A stretch of DNA of 9,360 bases. It comes from Elusimicrobiota bacterium (lineage in GTDB: Bacteria > Elusimicrobiota > Elusimicrobia > UBA1565 > JACRDR01). The stretch spans positions 1-9,360 of the forward strand of contig JACQPI010000229.1 in assembly GCA_016207585.1 (NCBI GenBank), in the 5' to 3' direction. Below are positions 6,161 through 9,360 of this stretch, one piece after another; the stretch's first letter is position 1; every line of letters starts with the position of its first letter. A model generated the notes under the pieces. It was not told the origin of the DNA and ran no database searches. It saw nothing but the letters and a program-made list of their open reading frames with translations. The position numbers were made by a program, and so were the translations under genes.

Positions 6161-7224
6161 TTCGCAGCTTCCAGGGCATAGATGCGGCGGCGGACTTCTT
6201 CCGCGTCCGAGGCCTCCGGAGCGGCTAAAAGATAGCGCCGCAGGCTTTGGGCTGCCGCCGCCTTGATTCCGGCGGCCTCCTGCAGGACCGACAGATTGAA
6301 GTAGCCCTGCGCCCACCAGGGAGCCGTCTCCAACGCCCTCTGCGCTTCGGCCACGGCAGCGTGCATATTGCCGAAAGAATCAGCCTGGCGTAACATCGTC
6401 TGAGCTCGTACCATGCGGCGCTCGGCCTCCTCGGGCACGGCCGGCAAGGATTTCATATCAGACACAAGCTTGAGGTATTTCTCCCGTACGCGATCGTCCA
6501 ATCCTTCATTGTAATAAGTGGCCTTGAGCGCAACCCCGTAATGGGCGAAGGCCCTTGAAACGTCGCCGGACTCCAGCGTGCGGTCGCCCTCCAGCTCCGC
6601 CGCCAGGGCTTTTTGTTTACGCGCGGGATACTCCAGGATGAGGGGGGAATCCCACAGCCTGCGCTCAAGATTCATAAATTTTTCGGCAAAAAATTTGTCG
6701 AAGGCTTCCTGGAGTTTTTCGTTACAGATATGCCAGTCAGGCATTTTCAACTCCGATTTGATTTCGGCTACGAGGTCGGATTGAGAAAAGCTCGGAGGGC
6801 CTCTGGGGTCCCGGAATAGGAGCGAATAGGAGAATCCGTCATTGATCGGGCGCCCATCCGCCGCTTGCATTATGGTGATGGGAACGGCGCTGGCATGCGA
6901 GCGAAGGACTACTAGATAATCCGCCTGGCCGGCTTGCGACTCCTGCGTTATCGGACGGACCTCGGAGAAAACCCTCTGCAGGACCTCCAGGACCCAATTG
7001 TATAGATCGGGCCGCAGTCTCACCTCGGTGGTGGCGGTGCATCCGCCCCAATGCAGGAGCGTCTCCACTTGTTCCGTGGGGTTCTGGAGCAACGCAACCT
7101 TGATCGGCGCTCGCGGGGCGGCGACCCGGATCGGCGGGAACACGGGATGCAGAGAGATCCTTTGGAAATGGCAACCGGTGAGAAGGAGGCAGGCAAAGGA
7201 AGGCCATATCCCGGTGCGTCTCAT
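6157..7224 (-). CDS. Lipoprotein with TPR-like C-terminal domain
   Basis: This is a 355-residue protein. The ATG start is supported by AGGA about 7 bases upstream. A lipobox (LLTGC, with lipidated C18) marks an envelope lipoprotein. Residues 40-200 form an alpha/beta region (IKVALLQNP; LYNWVLEVLQRVFSEV; ADYLVVLRS) whose pattern loosely recalls YajG/DUF4136-like lipoprotein domains, but this is a weak match. Residues 205-352 are helical. The best TPR-like stretch is 287-335, where AVAEAQRALETAPWWAQGYF is followed by NLSVLQEAAGIKAAAAQSLR, with the A/G and small-residue spacing of tetratricopeptide repeats, so a protein-protein interaction role is likely. It is the first gene of the exported-protein operon (ATGA overlap with the next gene). 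The 79-base gap to the upstream small gene shows no clear terminator, so readthrough is possible. Confidence 0.85.
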   Translation of the reverse strand: MRRTGIWPSFACLLLTGCHFQRISLHPVFPPIRVAAPRAPIKVALLQNPTEQVETLLHWGGCTATTEVRLRPDLYNWVLEVLQRVFSEVRPITQESQAGQADYLVVLRSHASAVPITIMQAADGRPINDGFSYSLLFRDPRGPPSFSQSDLVAEIKSELKMPDWHICNEKLQEAFDKFFAEKFMNLERRLWDSPLILEYPARKQKALAAELEGDRTLESGDVSRAFAHYGVALKATYYNEGLDDRVREKYLKLVSDMKSLPAVPEEAERRMVRAQTMLRQADSFGNMHAAVAEAQRALETAPWWAQGYFNLSVLQEAAGIKAAAAQSLRRYLLAAPEASDAEEVRRRIYALEAAK

Positions 7225-7303
7225 TTTGACATCCTAAACCATTGGGACATTCCTGGCAACAGTCCGCAGTCGGCTCACTTTCTTTCCCACCGTATGAATC
7301 CGA

Positions 7304-7450
7304 TCAGCGGGTCACGATATAATAAACGACGTATGCCCAGGAAAAAACGCCATGAAGGATGGCCCATAGGATGGATTTGTGCAAGCTCCACGAGATGCAT
7401 ATCGCCAGCGCCGATCCGAAGCTGATCCCGTGTTTGATGTTGTTTCCCAT
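7304..7450 (-). CDS. Small conserved-type membrane protein (48 aa)
   Basis: This short gene starts at the ATG 7448-7450 directly after the TAG of the upstream gene (7451-7453) and stops at TGA 7304-7306. A good ribosome-binding site (AGGGA) lies about 5 bases before the ATG, inside the upstream gene's end. The protein is one or two hydrophobic helices with regularly placed aromatic and His residues: a Gly/Ser-rich start (HGISFGSALA, 7-16), then ISWSLHKSILWAILHG (19-34) and FSWAYVVYYIV (36-46). From memory, this pattern (S-F/L-G-x-A/S...ISW..x.S-I-x-W-A-I-x-H-G...W-x-Y-V-x-Y-Y) recurs in tiny uncharacterised membrane proteins of many bacteria. No function is known to me. It forms a two-gene unit with the 116-residue membrane protein before it. 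Confidence 0.85.
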   Translation of the reverse strand: MGNNIKHGISFGSALAICISWSLHKSILWAILHGVFSWAYVVYYIVTR

Positions 7451-7801
7451 CTATTTCCCTTTCTTAAAGCTCCAGCGCAAAGAGACGACTTTTATCCCGT
7501 CGCGCCGCATGGGCAGAAAAACGGCGAGCGCCATCAGCGCTAAGCCCAAAACAATTAAGGGGATGCCGATGAAGGCCCCGACGATCGTGAGGGTAAAAAC
7601 AATGCCCAGCAATAACGCGCCTGCCCCCGTCGCGAAAAACACGGCGCCGAGCGCCGTCCTGAGCAGAAACCGTTTCCAGATCGGCAAAGGCGGCGGCTCG
7701 AGGCCGACGATCTCTGGATCCAGTACCTCGGGTTCTTCCACGCATTCGGCGGGCAGCCTTTCCACTCGGTAAAGTGTAGCGTTTTTGGTCGCGGGGGTCA
7801 C
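7451..7801 (-). CDS. Small two-helix membrane protein, function unknown
   Basis: This is a 116-residue protein from a GTG at 7799-7801; an alternative in-frame GTG at 7763-7765 would shorten it by 12 residues, and neither has an obvious ribosome-binding site. The N-terminal 40 residues are acidic and Pro-rich (EEPEVLDPEIVGLEPPPLP). Two hydrophobic helices follow at about 46-68 and 70-97, with a motif LTIVGAFIGIPLIVLGLALM (71-90), and then a basic tail (MRRDGIK, SFKKGK). This topology resembles small DUF-type membrane proteins, but I cannot assign a family. It is divergent from the kinase gene across a gap of only about 27 bases, and its stop abuts the start of the 48-residue membrane protein, so those two are probably co-translated. 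Confidence 0.78.
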   Translation of the reverse strand: MTPATKNATLYRVERLPAECVEEPEVLDPEIVGLEPPPLPIWKRFLLRTALGAVFFATGAGALLLGIVFTLTIVGAFIGIPLIVLGLALMALAVFLPMRRDGIKVVSLRWSFKKGK

Positions 7802-7813
7802 TTGCGATAAGTG

Positions 7814-7819
7814 TATAAT
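7814..7819 (+). promoter_or_regulatory. Possible -10 element (TATAAT) before the kinase gene
   Basis: A perfect TATAAT lies 9 bases before the ATG at 7829. No convincing -35 is present at 16-18 bases spacing. Transcription from here would begin at or within a few bases of that ATG, giving a leaderless or near-leaderless mRNA. It directly abuts a perfect inverted repeat, CACTTgcgatAAGTG (7799-7813), which also covers the GTG of the divergent gene. This is suggestive only. Confidence 0.35.
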
Positions 7820-7828
7820 CCTTTGAAA

Positions 7829-9016
7829 ATGCGAAAAACGGCGTCTCGTCCAGGGCCGGCGCGACCTGGGGCGACGCGATCATCCTGGGGAAACAACCAC
7901 CAGGCGCCAGCGGGTTTGGCGCGAGTGGCGGAGCGTTTTCGCTTTCCCGGGAGGCTCGTTGCGGTGCAACCCATGGGGACCGGCAACGTCAACGATACCT
8001 ATCTCGTCGTGTTTCGAACGCCATTTTCCGAGGAACGCGGGATTCTTCAGAGGATCAACCAGCGCGTCTTCAAGAAGCCGGAATGGATCCTCGAAAACAT
8101 GCGTGTCGTTACGAAGCACGTTCACCGCCGGCTCGAGCGCGAGGCGGACGCGGCGGACCGGATATGGCAGCTGCCGCGACTCATTCCGACCAAGGAGGGA
8201 CGCAGCTGTCACGTCGATGAGAATGGGGAGTGGTGGCGCTCGATGACGGTGATCGCCTCGGCGGCGTCCTATGACCGCGTTCAGGGACCGGAACATGCGA
8301 TGGAGGTGGGAGGGGTGCTGGGGCAGTTCCACCGCCTGGTGTCGGATCTGTCTCCCGCGCGTCTTCGGGACACGCTGCCGGGTTTTCACGTCACCCCGAG
8401 ATACCTCGATACCTATGACAAGATGCTTGAAAAATCGGCCGCGCGCAAGCGCCTGGACTCTTGCGCCGAAGCCAAGCGCGCCGCTCGCTTCATCGGGGAA
8501 CGGCGAACCTTGGCCGGCGTTTTGGAGGGCGCTTTGCGCCGGGGAGAGCTGCGTCTGCGGACGATCCACGGCGACCCGAAGGTCAACAACGTCATGATCG
8601 ACGACCTGACCGATAAAGGGACTAGCATCGTGGACTTGGATACCGTCAAGCCCGGGCTCATCCACTACGACTTCGGCGACGCGCTGCGCTCCGTCTGCAA
8701 TCCGGCCGGCGAGGAGACGCAGAATCTGGGAGACGTACGATTCGATACGCGGTTATGCGAGGCTTTCGTAAGGGGCTATATGCCGCGGGCGCGCGAATTC
8801 CTGGCCGCCGCGGACCGGAAATATCTTTATGACTGCGTCCGCCTGATCGCTTTCGAGCTGGGGCTGCGCTTCTTCCAGGATTATCTGGCGGGAGACGTTT
8901 ATTTCAAGGTTCGCTATCCGGGCCACAACCTGCAGCGCGCGCGGGTGCAGTTTCGCCTGTGCGAGTCGATCGAGGCCCGCGAAGCGGCGATCCGCAAGGT
9001 GTTGAACTTCGGTTGA
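7829..9016 (+). CDS. N-acetylhexosamine 1-kinase-like phosphotransferase (APH/choline kinase superfamily)
   Basis: This is a 395-residue protein from ATG 7829; a GTG at 7811 and internal TTG/GTG starts near 7916-7927 are alternatives, since no ribosome-binding site precedes the ATG and residues 1-30 look low-complexity. It closely follows the NahK pattern: G52-N-V-N55-DTY in the nucleotide loop, LQRINQRVFKKPEWILENM (73-91), the Brenner motif H247-G-D249-P-K-V-N253-N254 (catalytic Asp), the metal-binding VDLDTVKPGLIHYDFGDALR (268-287), EAFVRGY (311-317), and the C-terminal ELGLRFFQDYLAGDVYFK (343-360) with HNLQRARVQ (366-374). Family members phosphorylate GlcNAc/GalNAc at C1 with ATP; related sugar kinases share the fold, so the exact substrate is inferred. 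Its nearness to the exported GH3 hexosaminidase-like enzyme fits amino-sugar salvage. NahK proteins are usually about 350-370 residues. Confidence 0.87.
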   Translation: MRKTASRPGPARPGATRSSWGNNHQAPAGLARVAERFRFPGRLVAVQPMGTGNVNDTYLVVFRTPFSEERGILQRINQRVFKKPEWILENMRVVTKHVHRRLEREADAADRIWQLPRLIPTKEGRSCHVDENGEWWRSMTVIASAASYDRVQGPEHAMEVGGVLGQFHRLVSDLSPARLRDTLPGFHVTPRYLDTYDKMLEKSAARKRLDSCAEAKRAARFIGERRTLAGVLEGALRRGELRLRTIHGDPKVNNVMIDDLTDKGTSIVDLDTVKPGLIHYDFGDALRSVCNPAGEETQNLGDVRFDTRLCEAFVRGYMPRAREFLAAADRKYLYDCVRLIAFELGLRFFQDYLAGDVYFKVRYPGHNLQRARVQFRLCESIEAREAAIRKVLNFG

Positions 9017-9129
9017 GAAGCTGGGATGAGCATAAGGGTTTGTGTCAAAAGCCCCAAGCAATGGGTTCATTGCACGTTTGCTGTCGCGGGCCGCGCGCTT
9101 CTGGCCTTTAGAAGGAAATCACAGGTCTT

Positions 9130-9162
9130 CTGAAGCGGTTCGCGACGCCAGAACCGTTTCAG
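9130..9162 (+). other. 12-bp stem-loop upstream of the Kgd/SucA-like gene
   Basis: Bases 9130-9141 (CTGAAGCGGTTC) pair completely with 9151-9162 (GAACCGTTTCAG), counting one G-U pair, around a 9-base loop. No run of T follows on the plus strand, so an intrinsic terminator of the kinase gene is unlikely on sequence alone. It may be a 5' leader structure of the downstream gene or a protein-binding dyad. Confidence 0.55.
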
Positions 9163-9207
9163 CGGGAACTCGGTATTGGGTCGGTCATCCGTCACCGCTG
9201 GATATCT

Positions 9208-9360
9208 CTGGGCGAAGCCGCGGATCTCGTCTTCTGTCAGGATGAATCCGCCGAGCAGGAACTCTTCGGGCCGAATATCTGGCTCGTAGATGAGATGTAT
9301 CGCCAGTACCAGGAGAATCCCAAGTCGGTCGGGGAGTCGTGGCAGGAGTTCTTCGAGGAC
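9208..9360 (+). CDS. 2-oxoglutarate dehydrogenase E1 (Kgd/SucA-like), N-terminus, partial at right edge, start uncertain
   Basis: The frame is open from 9112 to the window end. From 9241 it encodes a segment with ELFGPNIWLVDEMYRQYQEN followed by PKSVGESWQEFFED. This matches the N-terminal flexible arm of 2-oxoglutarate dehydrogenase E1/multifunctional Kgd proteins (F-G-x-N-x-W-L-V-x-E-x-Y-x-x-Y-x-x-P-x-S-V...W-x-x-F-F). The full protein would be a large thiamine-diphosphate enzyme of the TCA cycle that docks with its E2 through this arm. The odd point is the start: the frame contains no ATG, GTG or TTG between the in-frame TAG at 9109 and an ATG at 9295, which lies inside the conserved motif. 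CTG at 9208 is used here as a placeholder; an ATG at 9242 is in another frame. A rare start codon or a frameshift/assembly error near 9240 is possible. Confidence 0.8.
   Translation, partial: MGEAADLVFCQDESAEQELFGPNIWLVDEMYRQYQENPKSVGESWQEFFED

Noticed and set aside
6161..6316. 52-residue N-terminal extension of the Cys-rich protein
   Set aside because: It overlaps the lipoprotein gene; the ATG at 6160 starts a signal peptide with an ATGA overlap.
7231..7259. TTGCCA, 17 bases, TAGGAT as a promoter for the lipoprotein operon
   Set aside because: The -10-like box doubles as the ribosome-binding site and transcription would start at the ATG; the match to consensus is only moderate.
7880..8665. 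Open frame of 261 codons on the minus strand
   Set aside because: It is fully antisense to the NahK-like kinase, whose conserved motifs are unmistakable on the plus strand.
9058..9073. Hairpin GCAATG-GGTT-CATTGC as terminator of the kinase gene
   Set aside because: It has six base pairs with no T-run after it; too weak to call.
9042..9245. 67-codon plus-strand frame between the kinase and the Kgd/SucA-like gene
   Set aside because: The translation has no recognisable features, the frame spans the stem-loop, and it ends inside the neighbouring gene in another frame.

Overview
The window is a gene-dense, mostly G+C-rich bacterial segment. Nearly everything from about 7800 down to 135 reads on the minus strand. 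One plus-strand gene (7829-9016) and the start of another (about 9208 to the right edge) follow on the right, and a plus-strand recombinase tail lies at the left edge. Signal peptides, a lipobox lipoprotein, a secreted GH3 enzyme and a PQQ-type dehydrogenase suggest a diderm (Gram-negative-type) heterotroph with an envelope amino-sugar/sugar metabolism. The edge gene looks like a Kgd/SucA-type 2-oxoglutarate dehydrogenase, which fits an organism with at least part of a TCA cycle. I cannot place the lineage from the sequence; an Elusimicrobiota- or Acidobacteriota-like origin is only a guess.

Left part (1-2000): the 3' end of a tyrosine recombinase (plus strand) converges on a lower-G+C membrane-protein gene (135-647). 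Next comes a three-gene cassette on the minus strand: an XRE/YozG-like regulator, a membrane protein with a DERE motif, and an exported glycine-zipper protein. A near-consensus promoter (TTGACA, 17-nt spacer, TACAAT) lies at 1972-2000. The genes are joined by a 4-bp ATGA overlap and a 20-bp overlap.

Centre (2046-7224): a tightly packed five-gene minus-strand operon in which every product carries an export signal. In order of transcription these are a lipoprotein with a TPR-like C-terminus, a Cys-rich coiled-coil protein, a probable beta-propeller-like protein, a GH3 beta-N-acetylhexosaminidase-like enzyme and a PQQ-type sugar/sorbosone dehydrogenase. Three of the four junctions are ATGA overlaps. 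The GH3 protein has Glu where the family has its catalytic Asp.

Right part (7304-9360): two small membrane-protein genes (7451-7801 and a 48-codon gene at 7304-7450) are divergent from a kinase closely resembling N-acetylhexosamine 1-kinase (NahK). The N-terminus of the Kgd/SucA-like gene follows, with no normal start codon in its frame and a 12-bp stem-loop upstream. A hexosaminidase-like enzyme near a hexosamine kinase suggests linked release and phosphorylation of amino sugars, but this is inferred from proximity only.
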